Assembly: GCF_047238185.1 (NCBI RefSeq)
Contig: NZ_JBDFMI010000006.1
Coordinates: 992,001-1,056,000, forward strand
Length of the DNA: 64,000 nucleotides
From: Bacillus_AD sp047238185
Lineage (GTDB): Bacteria > Bacillota > Bacilli > Bacillales > DSM-1321
Direction: 5' to 3'
The position numbers and the translations under genes were made by a program. The notes under the pieces were generated by a model that was not told the DNA's origin, searched no databases, and saw only the letters and a program-made list of their open reading frames with translations. Positions within the stretch are counted from its first letter, which is position 1; every line of letters begins with the position of its first letter. Below, one piece after another: positions 52,909-62,079 of the stretch.

Positions 52909-55269
52909 ATGAATACTAATGCCGATGAAAGTTATCGACTTGCGGAGCGAAAAGCAGCCGGCTATTTTGAGGCACTTTATGGACAGGCTGCGGAAAAGTC
53001 CTATATCCCATTATTAAAAAAGGATATCCAGTCGTGGAAGAGCAATCATGTCCGGCGCTGGACCTTATTCTCCTTTTTTTTACGGGATAGGCGAAAGAAG
53101 AAACAAAACGATTACCATCAATATATCAAATGGATGCATTACACTGGAAAGCTGGATCATTACTTGGAGCGCAGCATTTCGTATATTTTTATGCGGGATC
53201 TTGGGAAAGCATTGGATGAGCCTGATACAAAAAAACGGATTCGACGTGTAGTTGGCGGTTTGAAGAAGCAATTGATTGAATCTGCTGAAAACCAAAAAGA
53301 GATATACAGCCTGGCTGAATTGTATAGGTGGGCGCAGAAGGAAGGCATTGAAAACTCATTGATATGGGTGATGGACAAGCTCAAGGATGTTTTATTTCAT
53401 ATACCGGAAGGAATGGATGCCGATCAAGCCCAGCGGAAACTGATTAAACTAATCGGCGGTGTGCTGATGCATGTGATGGAAGAGATGGAGGATGGAACAG
53501 ATCCTGAAGTACGGAGTGCCAAGCTCGATGAAGCGATCAGGCTGGGTTATTCCTACGGGCTGACATATCCATTTATTGATGATCTGCTCGATGCGAAAAT
53601 TCTGTCTGCTGATGAGGAAAAACAGTATTCCCGTATGATCCGTACTTCCATTACGACCGGATCAGTGCCGGTGTGGAAAGGCTGGGATGGTAAAAATAGT
53701 GAGCTGATGCGGTACGTCCATTCGGAGCTTCAGGAGGCGTTTGACTATATTAAGCAACAGCAGCACCCTGAACGAAGGCAGCATTTCTTGGAGCAATCAT
53801 ATGTCTTTTTTCAAGCACAGGAAGTGGATCGGTCAAAGAATCTTGCGTGTGCTCGGTATAGCAATGAAGATCTGTATATTCCGGTCATCTTAAAATCTTC
53901 TTCCTCCCGATTGATCGTCCGGTCGGTTATCGGGGCAGATGAGGATGAGGGCTTTGACAGCCGTACATTTTATTATGGCATTTATAATCAATTGGCTGAT
54001 GATTTTGCCGATATGTTCAATGATATGGAGGAAGGTGCGGTGACACCTTACACGTATTATTTGAAATATGGCGGTCAACGCCCGGATCTGTTGAACCCAT
54101 ACGAATTGTATTGGACGGTCATATCCCATTTGATCCATTTCGTTTATCATGCTGATCCGCTGGTTTGCGAGGTCATCCTGGACCGCGCCATTAATGGTTT
54201 GAAACGGTTCAAGGAGCGGATCGGAACCGATAAATACAATGAAGTGATGGATACTTTCGCTAAGGGAGATCCAGCGTTTAACCGTATGATACAGGAACTT
54301 GTTCAGAATGCGGAGGATGTCGATTTCTATGATAAACTGCTTCGTGACCATATGCTCCTGCAATTGAGAAAAGAACGGGAGGAACGAGAAGCATTTCAGC
54401 ACACCATCGAAATAGTACGTAAAGAAATCGATCAGTTTCTATTAATGAACGAAGAGGAATCCATTTCAACATTGGACGAGCCGATTATTGAAGCAGCCAA
54501 TTACAGCTTGAAGGGTGGAGGGAAACGTCTTAGGCCCATTATTGCCTGGGTGATGGGTATAGAAGGATATGGGATTGAAAAGACGGAACTTATTCCACTC
54601 TTGAAATCATTGGAATATATGCATACGGCATCGCTCATTTTCGATGATCTGCCATCGCAGGATAATGCGCCGACCCGAAGAGGAAATCCGACGCTTCACG
54701 AAGTATATAATACAGCGATTGCGGAAATAACTGGCCTTTTTTTGACGCAGAAGGCTGTAGAAGAGCAGGCATCCATCCATCAGTTTGATCCGAAAGCGGT
54801 GCTCCGCTTAATTCGGTATTCTTCACAGAAAGCGATGGAGATGTGCCAGGGGCAGGCTATGGATCTGGAAGCAAAAGGGAAAAGGCTGTCACTCGGGCAA
54901 TTAAACGCTATGTGTTTTTATAAAACAGGCATCGCTTTCGAAGCGGCTCTTCTTATGCCGGCTATTCTCGCCGGGGCAGAGGATAGTGAATTGGAGGCGC
55001 TGAAACAATTTGCGCAGCATGCCGGCATTGCGTTTCAAATAAAGGATGACTTGCTTGATGTGGAAGGAAACGGGGATATACTTGGCAAACCTGTCGGCCA
55101 GGATGCCGAAAACCATAAATCCACCTTTGTTTCCGTACTCGGAAGGGAAGCTGCCCGGAAAGAAATGTGGAAACAATACTGCCTTGCGATGGAGTCTTTG
55201 GAACAAGTCCCGCGCAATACTTCATTTTTAAAACATTTAATGGACTATATAGTGAACCGGAAATATTGA
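52909..55269 (+). CDS. Two-domain isoprenoid enzyme: terpene-synthase-like N-domain fused to polyprenyl diphosphate synthase
   Basis: This 786-residue protein has a canonical C-terminal trans-prenyl diphosphate synthase (about 505-786). It shows GGGKRLRP, the first Asp motif FDDLPSQD (Asp579-Asp585) before RRGNPT, and the second motif FQIKDDLLD (Asp713-Asp717). The N-terminal 500 residues are all-helical and carry their own pair: DDLLD at 224-228 and N-x3-D-x3-D at 360-368 (NQLADDFAD), followed by an acidic EEG-TPY segment. That pairing is like class I terpenoid synthases, including the squalene/phytoene synthase pattern. The protein may make and then use its own prenyl diphosphate. Typical IspA or GGPP synthases have only about 300 residues. 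No terpene cluster genes adjoin it. Confidence 0.8.
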   Translation: MNTNADESYRLAERKAAGYFEALYGQAAEKSYIPLLKKDIQSWKSNHVRRWTLFSFFLRDRRKKKQNDYHQYIKWMHYTGKLDHYLERSISYIFMRDLGKALDEPDTKKRIRRVVGGLKKQLIESAENQKEIYSLAELYRWAQKEGIENSLIWVMDKLKDVLFHIPEGMDADQAQRKLIKLIGGVLMHVMEEMEDGTDPEVRSAKLDEAIRLGYSYGLTYPFIDDLLDAKILSADEEKQYSRMIRTSITTGSVPVWKGWDGKNSELMRYVHSELQEAFDYIKQQQHPERRQHFLEQSYVFFQAQEVDRSKNLACARYSNEDLYIPVILKSSSSRLIVRSVIGADEDEGFDSRTFYYGIYNQLADDFADMFNDMEEGAVTPYTYYLKYGGQRPDLLNPYELYWTVISHLIHFVYHADPLVCEVILDRAINGLKRFKERIGTDKYNEVMDTFAKGDPAFNRMIQELVQNAEDVDFYDKLLRDHMLLQLRKEREEREAFQHTIEIVRKEIDQFLLMNEEESISTLDEPIIEAANYSLKGGGKRLRPIIAWVMGIEGYGIEKTELIPLLKSLEYMHTASLIFDDLPSQDNAPTRRGNPTLHEVYNTAIAEITGLFLTQKAVEEQASIHQFDPKAVLRLIRYSSQKAMEMCQGQAMDLEAKGKRLSLGQLNAMCFYKTGIAFEAALLMPAILAGAEDSELEALKQFAQHAGIAFQIKDDLLDVEGNGDILGKPVGQDAENHKSTFVSVLGREAARKEMWKQYCLAMESLEQVPRNTSFLKHLMDYIVNRKY

Positions 55270-55306
55270 TAGAGCCAGCGCCATGTTGCTTCGGCTCTTT
55301 TTTTGT
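55270..55306 (+). terminator. Terminator after the prenyl synthase fusion
   Basis: The stem AGAGCC/GGCTCT, extended by a longer loop with partial pairing, is followed by TTTTTTT. Confidence 0.8.
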
Positions 55307-55490
55307 GAAAGAACTGTTTGAGTAAGTGGATATGGGTTGAAATCTATTAGAGGGAGCGATTATTATGGTACTATCGAATTATGCCTAAAGAACTATTTAT
55401 TGATACGGCTTATTTTGTGAAATGGTATACAATCAGGCGTGTTGATTGATCTTGCTTTTATGGAAAAGGGAGGAAATTTGGAGAGTGGAT

Positions 55491-56615
55491 ATGAATATTC
55501 TCTATCATGTCATCATTGTATTGGAAATGGTATCTGTGAATCTATTAACATTGCATCTCTGTTCCAAAAGCCGCTATTCGAATAGAAAAATCATACTAGT
55601 CCTGGCGGTATTTACTATTTTAATTGTCGGGTTCTTTATGCCGTTCCTGAAATACGCGAATCCCCATTATGGAAATGGAAATGGCTTGTTTGTACTGGTT
55701 GGTTTTTTATATCTGTTTCCACTAAGGTATTTGTATAAACTGCCCAATGCGAAATTGTTAATGATTGTATGCTCAGCATGGATTTATACGATGCTAATCT
55801 TCATGATTTCTTTGCATACATCCTTGTTATTATTTCCGCATGAGTTCGCGTTGTCTACTATGGGTGCCCAAACAGGCTTATATGTACTGACCGGGCCCCT
55901 ATTCATGAAATTCATTCGCTATAAATTTATGCTTGTGCTTGAGAATGTTACCGGTAATGCCGGCACGAGCAAGTGGCTTCAATGGGTAAGCGTCGTCTGG
56001 TTTATCACATTGGTGCTGGTTAATTATACATTGGTTACCGGAAGTAAATCGGTTGGATTACTGTGTATGCTGCTTCTCGCAGTAAATGTCATATCCACCT
56101 ATAGCCTTCTATACAGTGTAGTAAATACAACCATGCATATCGAAATGTTGAAAAAAACGGTATATAGGGATTCTCTGACTGGCCTGCCTAACCGGAACAG
56201 TTTGTTATATGAATGTGAAAAAAGAATTCAGAATGGAATTCCCTTTGATTTAATTTTTTTTGATCTGGATTATTTTAAGAGCGTAAACGACCGATTCGGG
56301 CATGTGGTTGGAGATGAATATCTTAAGAAATTTTCAAAAGTGTGCAAATCGCGATTGAAGGGAATGGAAGGGGTTTTATTCCGTATTTCCGGCGATGAAT
56401 TCATTTGCTTATGCTCAGGAGGCCCTGAGCATGTGCAGAGGATCCAAGGGGAAATGAAGAGGCTTAAAGGAGATCCCTTTTTAAAAGAAATTAATTTTTT
56501 GGGTGTAAGCTGCGGTTCGGCCAACTATCCGAGCGATGCTGCTTGTGTTGATAAATTAATTAGCATAGCAGATCAAGCAATGTATAGGGATAAAAGTGAA
56601 AAGCATAGAAAATGA
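55491..56615 (+). CDS. Membrane-bound GGDEF protein (probable diguanylate cyclase)
   Basis: This 374-residue protein has about six N-terminal membrane helices (1-215) followed by a GGDEF domain. The domain has RDSLTGLPNRNSLL, the metal-binding FFDLDYFKSVND and the signature at 300-304, which reads SGDEF. SGDEF variants can be active. There is no RxxD inhibitory site upstream of the motif. ATG 55491 has GGAGAG at suitable spacing. It may make cyclic di-GMP in response to a membrane signal. Confidence 0.87.
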   Translation: MNILYHVIIVLEMVSVNLLTLHLCSKSRYSNRKIILVLAVFTILIVGFFMPFLKYANPHYGNGNGLFVLVGFLYLFPLRYLYKLPNAKLLMIVCSAWIYTMLIFMISLHTSLLLFPHEFALSTMGAQTGLYVLTGPLFMKFIRYKFMLVLENVTGNAGTSKWLQWVSVVWFITLVLVNYTLVTGSKSVGLLCMLLLAVNVISTYSLLYSVVNTTMHIEMLKKTVYRDSLTGLPNRNSLLYECEKRIQNGIPFDLIFFDLDYFKSVNDRFGHVVGDEYLKKFSKVCKSRLKGMEGVLFRISGDEFICLCSGGPEHVQRIQGEMKRLKGDPFLKEINFLGVSCGSANYPSDAACVDKLISIADQAMYRDKSEKHRK

Positions 56616-56650
56616 ACGGCAGGCTCATCCATGAAGCCTGCCGTTCATTT
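56612..56650 (+). terminator. Bidirectional terminator between GGDEF and EamA genes
   Basis: A perfect 12-bp or longer stem TGAACGGCAGGCT/AGCCTGCCGTTCA lies between convergent stops with T-rich flanks. Confidence 0.9.
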
Positions 56651-56651
56651 T

Positions 56652-57560
56652 CTATAGCTCATCCGCCAGTCCGAGCAAGGCAATGCCGGCGATGACGACG
56701 ATAATGAAGGCATATTGCTTCCAATTCAGTTTTTCTTTCAGGAAAATCCTTGAGAGCAGGACTGAAAAAATGCTGTAGGATGCAATAAGCGGTGCCGCTA
56801 TGATGGCGTTGGAGGACATGGCAAAGACATAAAAGAATTGCCCGGTCGTTTCAAGAATAGCTGCAAAACCCTTATCTCTCTCTTTGAAGACATTGAATGA
56901 TTGCTTCTTGATGAATTTCAGGAAAATGAAACAGAAGACAGCACAAATGAAGAATGTATATTCATAGGCTAAGAGCGCTGCATTTTCACTGATCAACTTC
57001 ATTTCATCGAGGTAGATGCCGTCAGCAAATGTACCCAGTCCGTCAAGCAGGCAATACAGCAGTGGAAAGGTGATGGCCAAGAAGCCAATTTGATATTTTT
57101 TATCAATCTTTTCCGAACTTGCCTTCAACGCTGCATTTTCAGCTTTCTTCTCAAGTATGGCAATAGCAATGATGCCGAATGTAATCATAATTAATCCAGC
57201 AATTTCTACTGCGCCTATTTCATGGGTGAAAAAGATGAATAATAGAATAGCGGTGACAGCTCCTGATGAATTCTGGACAGGTGAAGCGATGGATAACTCG
57301 ATGTATCTAAGGCCGATATAGCCGATCGCCATCGAGAGAATATAAAGCGCCGATACAGGCAAATAGTTGACCATATCCATTGGATTGAAAGACAGGCCCT
57401 TTATGAGCATATACGCGGTCGCATGGATTCCCATAACGAGCCCAACCATAATGACAATCTTTATATGGCTATATTGATCATTGCTGTCAGTCCCTTTTTT
57501 ATAGAACAGGTCAGCAGCGCCCCAGGAAAAGGCGGTTAATAGTGAAAAAAAGAACCACAT
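56652..57560 (-). CDS. EamA/DMT family transporter
   Basis: This 302-residue protein has ten predicted membrane helices in two EamA repeats: SWGAADLFYKKG at the start of repeat one, and repeat two ending in IFSVLLSRIFLKEKLNW. A GGGGAGA site precedes the ATG. Members export or import metabolites, often amino acids or nucleotides; the substrate is unknown. It diverges from the glycerate kinase gene across an AT-rich 263-bp gap. Confidence 0.88.
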   Translation of the reverse strand: MWFFFSLLTAFSWGAADLFYKKGTDSNDQYSHIKIVIMVGLVMGIHATAYMLIKGLSFNPMDMVNYLPVSALYILSMAIGYIGLRYIELSIASPVQNSSGAVTAILLFIFFTHEIGAVEIAGLIMITFGIIAIAILEKKAENAALKASSEKIDKKYQIGFLAITFPLLYCLLDGLGTFADGIYLDEMKLISENAALLAYEYTFFICAVFCFIFLKFIKKQSFNVFKERDKGFAAILETTGQFFYVFAMSSNAIIAAPLIASYSIFSVLLSRIFLKEKLNWKQYAFIIVVIAGIALLGLADEL

Positions 57561-57823
57561 GTTGATTTCTCCCCATAGTAACCTCTATTGGCATTCATAT
57601 TGAAATAGAATAGAATAGTATATTATATTTTCAAAACAGTTCAATTATACTATTAAAATAATATATTTCAAATATTTCATTTAGTTGGAGCGTTGCGGAT
57701 CCGCCGAAGTATTTTGGGGTAGTGTATTGTGAGGACCATGCTTAAGGCGGAACATTTAGTTTCCCTTTATAAGATGATCAATGGGTTAAAATAAGGTGTA
57801 TAAACGGTAATGGAGGGAAGGCC
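57561..57823. other. Divergent promoter region, EamA / glycerate kinase
   Basis: The AT-rich half next to the EamA gene contains a leftward -35/-10-like pair (TTGAAC, TATACT, 16 bp). It also has TTGAAATA and its complement TATTTCAA about 50 bp apart. The half next to the kinase shows nothing clear except its GGAGGGA ribosome binding site. Confidence 0.4.
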
Positions 57824-58966
57824 ATGGATATTTTGATTGCGCCAGATTCTTTTAAAGGCAGCTTATCTTCTGTTGAGGCAGCTCAGGCAATAGAACGCGG
57901 GGTCAGAAAAGCGCTCACAGGAGCGAAGATTGTTTTGGTTCCTGTTGCTGACGGCGGGGAGGGGACATTGGACAGCTTAGTAATTGCCACAAATGGCCAT
58001 AAGGAACAAGTGACTGTAAAGGGTCCTTTGATGGAACCAGTGGAGGCGGCATATGGCGTCCTTGGCGATCAGAAAACATGCGTTATTGAAATGGCGAATG
58101 CATCCGGATTATGTTTAATCAAGGATAAAGACCGTAATCCGATGGTCACTACGACATATGGAACTGGGCAGTTGATTAAATCGGCACTGGATGCCGGATA
58201 CCGCCATTTCATTTTGGCGATCGGCGGTAGTGCAACAAATGATGGGGGAGCCGGCATGCTGCAGGCATTAGGGATGAAACTGCTGGATTCTAGGGGGGGT
58301 TCTATCGGAAAAGGCGGAGAGCATTTGGCCCGAATTGCCAAGATCGACGAGCAGGAATTCGACCAACGCATTCAGCATTGCTCGTTCTTAATCGCTTCTG
58401 ATGTCGATAACCCACTCGTTGGGCCAAAAGGCGCTTCACGCGTGTTCGGGCCGCAAAAAGGGGCTACTCCGGAAATGGTTCAAGAGCTTGATCAAAACAT
58501 GGCCCATTGGGCGGATGCCATAGAGAAACATACAGGAATCAGGCTACATGATAAGGAGGGAGCAGGGGCGGCAGGCGGAATCGGCGGCGCCTTCCAAGCA
58601 TTTTTTCCATCAGAATCGAGAAGGGGAATCGATATTGTGATGGAATACGCTAAGCTGGATGAATATCTGCGGAAAGCTGATTGTGTGTTTACTGGCGAAG
58701 GGCGCATCGATTTTCAGACCGCTTACGGCAAAGCGCCTGCAGGCATAGCGCAAGCGGCAGCTAAGTATGGTGTTCCGGTTTTTGCGCTCACAGGTTCCAT
58801 CGGAAATGGAATAGATGAATTATACGGCTATGGCATCACGAGTGTCCATAGCATTATCAACTCGGCGATGGATTTGGAGGCGGCGATTTTCTGTGCTGCA
58901 GAATTGCTTGAGTTTACGGCAGAACAGGTTATCCGAACGTTTGTGGCATCAAAAAGAATGGCATAA
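57824..58966 (+). CDS. glxK: Glycerate kinase
   Basis: This 380-residue GarK/GlxK-family kinase phosphorylates D-glycerate. It has the N-terminal IAPDSFKGSLSS, VPVADGGEGT, the central GGSATNDGGAGMLQALG and the C-terminal TGEGRIDFQT and LTGSIG motifs. A GGAGGGAAGG site precedes the ATG. Whether the product is 2- or 3-phosphoglycerate is not certain from sequence. It stands alone between divergent and convergent genes. Confidence 0.93.
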   Translation: MDILIAPDSFKGSLSSVEAAQAIERGVRKALTGAKIVLVPVADGGEGTLDSLVIATNGHKEQVTVKGPLMEPVEAAYGVLGDQKTCVIEMANASGLCLIKDKDRNPMVTTTYGTGQLIKSALDAGYRHFILAIGGSATNDGGAGMLQALGMKLLDSRGGSIGKGGEHLARIAKIDEQEFDQRIQHCSFLIASDVDNPLVGPKGASRVFGPQKGATPEMVQELDQNMAHWADAIEKHTGIRLHDKEGAGAAGGIGGAFQAFFPSESRRGIDIVMEYAKLDEYLRKADCVFTGEGRIDFQTAYGKAPAGIAQAAAKYGVPVFALTGSIGNGIDELYGYGITSVHSIINSAMDLEAAIFCAAELLEFTAEQVIRTFVASKRMA

Positions 58967-59017
58967 TACAAAAATGGAGCATGGTCCGCTAGGATGTTTG
59001 GCTTCTAAAATGAATGA

Positions 59018-59050
59018 TCAACCCCACCCGTTCATGACGGATGGGGTTAA
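59018..59050 (-). terminator. Terminator after pdxT
   Basis: The stem AACCCCA-CCGT / ACGG-TGGGGTT, read leftward, is followed by a short T-rich tail (GATCATTTT). It lies between convergent genes. Confidence 0.75.
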
Positions 59051-59052
59051 TC

Positions 59053-59637
59053 TTATACAGCAGCCTTCTTATTTTCAACGACTATATCTATAAACAATTC
59101 CATGAACCGCAAATCTCCTGTCAGTTCCGGATGGAAGGAAGTAGCCAGTATATGTCCTTGTTTGGCGGCAACAATATTGCCCTCCCAAACAGACAGTATG
59201 TCCACCTCGTCTCCTGCACGCTCTACGTAAGGGGCACGGATGAAAACTGCGGGGAAGGGGGAATCCATTCCTTTAACTTCCAGGCTTGCTTCAAAGCTGT
59301 CGACCTGCCTGCCGAAAGCGTTTCTTCTTACGGTCATATCGATAAGCTGTAAATGGGGGGCTTCATTGCCGCTCAATTTGTTTGCCAACAGTACCATGCC
59401 GGCGCACGTACCGAATACAGGCTTTTCTTTGGCAAAGGAGAGAATGGGTTCCATAAATCCATACTGGTCAATAAAGCGCCTCATTGTGGTACTTTCGCCG
59501 CCTGGCAGGATCAATCCATCGAGCTTCTCCAGTTGTCCGGGAGTTTTAATGATGATACCCTGATGCCCACAAGATTCAACCTGGTTTATATGTTCCTGGA
59601 CTGCACCCTGCAGTCCGAGTACGCCGATTTTTAACAT
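59053..59637 (-). CDS. pdxT: Pyridoxal 5'-phosphate synthase glutaminase subunit
   Basis: PdxT feeds ammonia from glutamine to PdxS. From ATG 59637 it has 194 residues beginning MLKIGVLGLQGAVQEH, with the GGEST oxyanion motif, nucleophile Cys78 (FGTCAGM) and the His-Glu pair in SFHPELTGD. A GTG at 59649 overlaps pdxS and sits next to its ribosome binding site, so it is less likely. It follows pdxS by one base. Confidence 0.96.
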   Translation of the reverse strand: MLKIGVLGLQGAVQEHINQVESCGHQGIIIKTPGQLEKLDGLILPGGESTTMRRFIDQYGFMEPILSFAKEKPVFGTCAGMVLLANKLSGNEAPHLQLIDMTVRRNAFGRQVDSFEASLEVKGMDSPFPAVFIRAPYVERAGDEVDILSVWEGNIVAAKQGHILATSFHPELTGDLRFMELFIDIVVENKKAAV

Positions 59638-59638
59638 T

Positions 59639-60526
59639 TTACCAGCCACGCTCCTGCATTCTCTCTTCAGGCTTTAGGCGTGATATATCCATTCCTTTCA
59701 TTGCCGCACCCAATTCTTTTGATAGTTTGCCGATCAGGTCATAGTCTGTGAAATATGTAGTGGCCTGGACAATGGCGGATGCGAATTTTTCCGGATTTTC
59801 TGATTTGAAAATGCCTGATCCGACGAACACGCCGTCAGCGCCCAATTCCATCATTAATGCGGCGTCAGCAGGAGTGGCGATCCCGCCGGCTGCAAAGTTA
59901 ACGACCGGGAGCTTGCCTGCTTCTTTAATGGATTTCAGTACTTCAAAAGGAGCGCCAAGCACTTTGGCCTCGGTCATTAATTCATCATCATTCATATGGC
60001 TGACCTTACGTACTTGTGCGTTCACCTTCCGCATATGGCGCACGGCTTCAACGATATTGCCTGTTCCTGGCTCTCCTTTTGTGCGCAGCATGGACGCGCC
60101 TTCGCCGATACGGCGTGCTGCTTCTCCAAGATCACGGCATCCGCAGACAAAAGGCACGTTGAATTCGCTTTTTAACAGATGGTACTCTTCATCTGCTGGA
60201 GTCAGCACTTCGCTTTCATCGATATAATCGACACCCATAGCTTCCAGTATACGCGCTTCAACGATATGTCCGATCCGGGCTTTTGCCATGACAGGGATAG
60301 ATACTGCCTGAAGCACTTCCTCTACGATCCGGGGGTCTGCCATCCTTGCTACTCCGCCGGCTGCACGGATATCGGATGGCACCCGTTCAAGTGCCATTAC
60401 TGCAACTGCACCCGCAGCTTCAGCGATTTTTGCTTGTTCCGCATTAATGACATCCATAATGACTCCGCCTTTTTGCATATGTGCCATACCACGTTTTACT
60501 CTTTCGCTTGCTATTGTTTTATCCAT
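59639..60526 (-). CDS. pdxS: Pyridoxal 5'-phosphate synthase lyase subunit
   Basis: PdxS condenses ribose-5-phosphate, glyceraldehyde-3-phosphate and ammonia to PLP in a 24-subunit complex with PdxT. The 295-residue TIM barrel has the imine-forming lysines Lys82 (VMAKARIGH) and Lys150 (LRTKGEPGTGN) and the phosphate motif VNFAAGGIATPADAA. An AAGGATGG site precedes the ATG. It is divergent from a PdxR-type regulator, the usual layout where that regulator controls PLP synthesis. Confidence 0.97.
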   Translation of the reverse strand: MDKTIASERVKRGMAHMQKGGVIMDVINAEQAKIAEAAGAVAVMALERVPSDIRAAGGVARMADPRIVEEVLQAVSIPVMAKARIGHIVEARILEAMGVDYIDESEVLTPADEEYHLLKSEFNVPFVCGCRDLGEAARRIGEGASMLRTKGEPGTGNIVEAVRHMRKVNAQVRKVSHMNDDELMTEAKVLGAPFEVLKSIKEAGKLPVVNFAAGGIATPADAALMMELGADGVFVGSGIFKSENPEKFASAIVQATTYFTDYDLIGKLSKELGAAMKGMDISRLKPEERMQERGW

Positions 60527-60579
60527 TCATATCCATCCTTTTCCATTGTATAAATTTCTTGTTTCTAAGTATAAAAAGT

Positions 60580-60627
60580 GTCAGACTGTATTAAAAGAGT
60601 CAGTTTTTGAAATTTTAATGGGGTCAG
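60580..60627 (+). promoter_or_regulatory. Candidate PdxR sites between pdxS and pdxR
   Basis: Three GTCAG direct repeats lie at 60580-60584, 60599-60603 and 60623-60627 in the 122-bp divergent gap. MocR/PdxR proteins often bind direct repeats in such gaps. A leftward TATACT-type -10 for pdxST lies next to the first repeat. The spacing of 19 and 24 bp is uneven, so the call is tentative. Confidence 0.4.
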
Positions 60628-60648
60628 AGAAAAGGAAGTGGATCGATT

Positions 60649-62040
60649 GTGGATATGATTTCCTGTAATTTGGAACGTTCCAGTGGTGTGTCACTGTATG
60701 AACAACTCTATGAATTTATCAAGAAAGAAATTTTAAACGGGCATCTTCCATATCAAACTAAATTGCCATCGAAACGGAAGTTGGCCGATTTTCTGCAGAT
60801 CAGCCAAAATACAGTGGATACTGCTTATAATCAATTAGTGGATGAGGGATATGCGGAAGTGGTCCCGAGAAAAGGGTACTTTGTACTGGCGCATGAGGAC
60901 TTGGAATATGTGCCGAAAGCGGAAATGCCAGTGGAGCATCTGTCAAAAAAAGAGCCGATCCATTATCATTTCCATCCCGGGCAAGTGGATACTGCACATT
61001 TTCCGGTTGCGTCCTGGAGAAAAATGGCCAAGCAGGTGATTTCTGAAGAGAATCGGGAGCTATTGCTTCTGGGAGAAGCGCAGGGAGAGTACGAATTGCG
61101 TAAGGAAATTGCAACATATCTTTATCATTCCCGGGGAGTTGTTTGCACGCCTGAGCAGATCATTGTTGGAGCCGGAATGGAAATCCTTTTGCAGCAGCTG
61201 TTGATTTTACTTGATCATGATACGGTTTACGGTGTGGAAGATCCCGGCTATCATCTGATCGACCGTCTGTTGAAAACCTACCCGAAGGAAGTTCATCCGC
61301 TTGCTGTTGATGAAGAAGGTTTGATTGTTGATGATTTGGAACAGTCCGGTATCAATGTAGCCTATGTGACGCCATCACACCACTTTCCATATGGGACGAT
61401 CCTGCCGGTCAATCGAAGGATGAAGCTGCTGAATTGGGCAGCTGCGGAAAGAAATCGTTTTATTATCGAGGATGATTACGACAGTGAATTCCGTTACAGC
61501 GGAAAATCGATCCCCTCTCTGCAAAGTATGGACCAGGGGGGCAAGGTGATCTATGCTGGCTCCTTTTCCAAGTCGCTAATGCCTTCCATCCGCATCAGCT
61601 ATATGGTACTGCCGCCTTCGCTATCTTCTCGTTACAGCAGGGAAATATCTTTTTACCACTGCACCGTTTCCCGGATTGACCAGCATATATTGGCCAAATT
61701 CATACGGGAAGGCATGTTTGAAAAGCATTTGAACCGGATGAGGAAGGTGTATCGGCAGAAACTTGATATGGTGCTTCGAATAATCAGGAAAGAAGTGGAC
61801 TTTATTACGGTAATCGGAGGTAACTCCGGCCTTCATGTTGTATTGGTCATCGATAATGGCCAGGGAGAGGAAGAGCTATTGGAAAAAGCTGCAAGAGCGC
61901 ATATTAAAGTGTACCCGCTTTCTTCCTACATGCTTGTGAAAAAGCAAGCTATGCTGCCTACATTTGTTCTTGGTTTTGCCGGAATACCGGCTGAGAAATT
62001 GGAGGATGCGTTAACTTCTTTACTCGCTTGCTGGAAATAG
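60649..62040 (+). CDS. pdxR: MocR/GntR-type PLP-dependent regulator (PdxR-like)
   Basis: This 463-residue protein has an N-terminal GntR winged helix (residues about 12-78, KLPSKRKLADFLQISQNTVDTAYNQL) and a fold-type I aminotransferase-like domain. The latter has a PLP lysine at Lys308 (GSFSKSLMPSIR) and EDDYDSEFRY. Such regulators sense PLP; the divergent pdxST genes make this the likely role. GTG 60649 has AAGGAAG at 10-nt spacing; ATG 60655 is the alternative. Confidence 0.9.
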   Translation: MDMISCNLERSSGVSLYEQLYEFIKKEILNGHLPYQTKLPSKRKLADFLQISQNTVDTAYNQLVDEGYAEVVPRKGYFVLAHEDLEYVPKAEMPVEHLSKKEPIHYHFHPGQVDTAHFPVASWRKMAKQVISEENRELLLLGEAQGEYELRKEIATYLYHSRGVVCTPEQIIVGAGMEILLQQLLILLDHDTVYGVEDPGYHLIDRLLKTYPKEVHPLAVDEEGLIVDDLEQSGINVAYVTPSHHFPYGTILPVNRRMKLLNWAAAERNRFIIEDDYDSEFRYSGKSIPSLQSMDQGGKVIYAGSFSKSLMPSIRISYMVLPPSLSSRYSREISFYHCTVSRIDQHILAKFIREGMFEKHLNRMRKVYRQKLDMVLRIIRKEVDFITVIGGNSGLHVVLVIDNGQGEEELLEKAARAHIKVYPLSSYMLVKKQAMLPTFVLGFAGIPAEKLEDALTSLLACWK

Positions 62041-62076
62041 AAAAATCCCGCTGTTTCAATGGACAGCGGGATTTTT
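62041..62076 (+). terminator. Bidirectional terminator between pdxR and the permease
   Basis: A perfect stem AAAAATCCCGCTGT/ACAGCGGGATTTTT has A- and T-runs on both sides. Confidence 0.93.
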
Positions 62077-62079
62077 GGG

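Noticed and set aside
55350..55387. 7-codon frame with a GGGAG site before the GGDEF gene
   Set aside because: Too short to support as a leader peptide; no terminator or codon pattern that would suggest attenuation.
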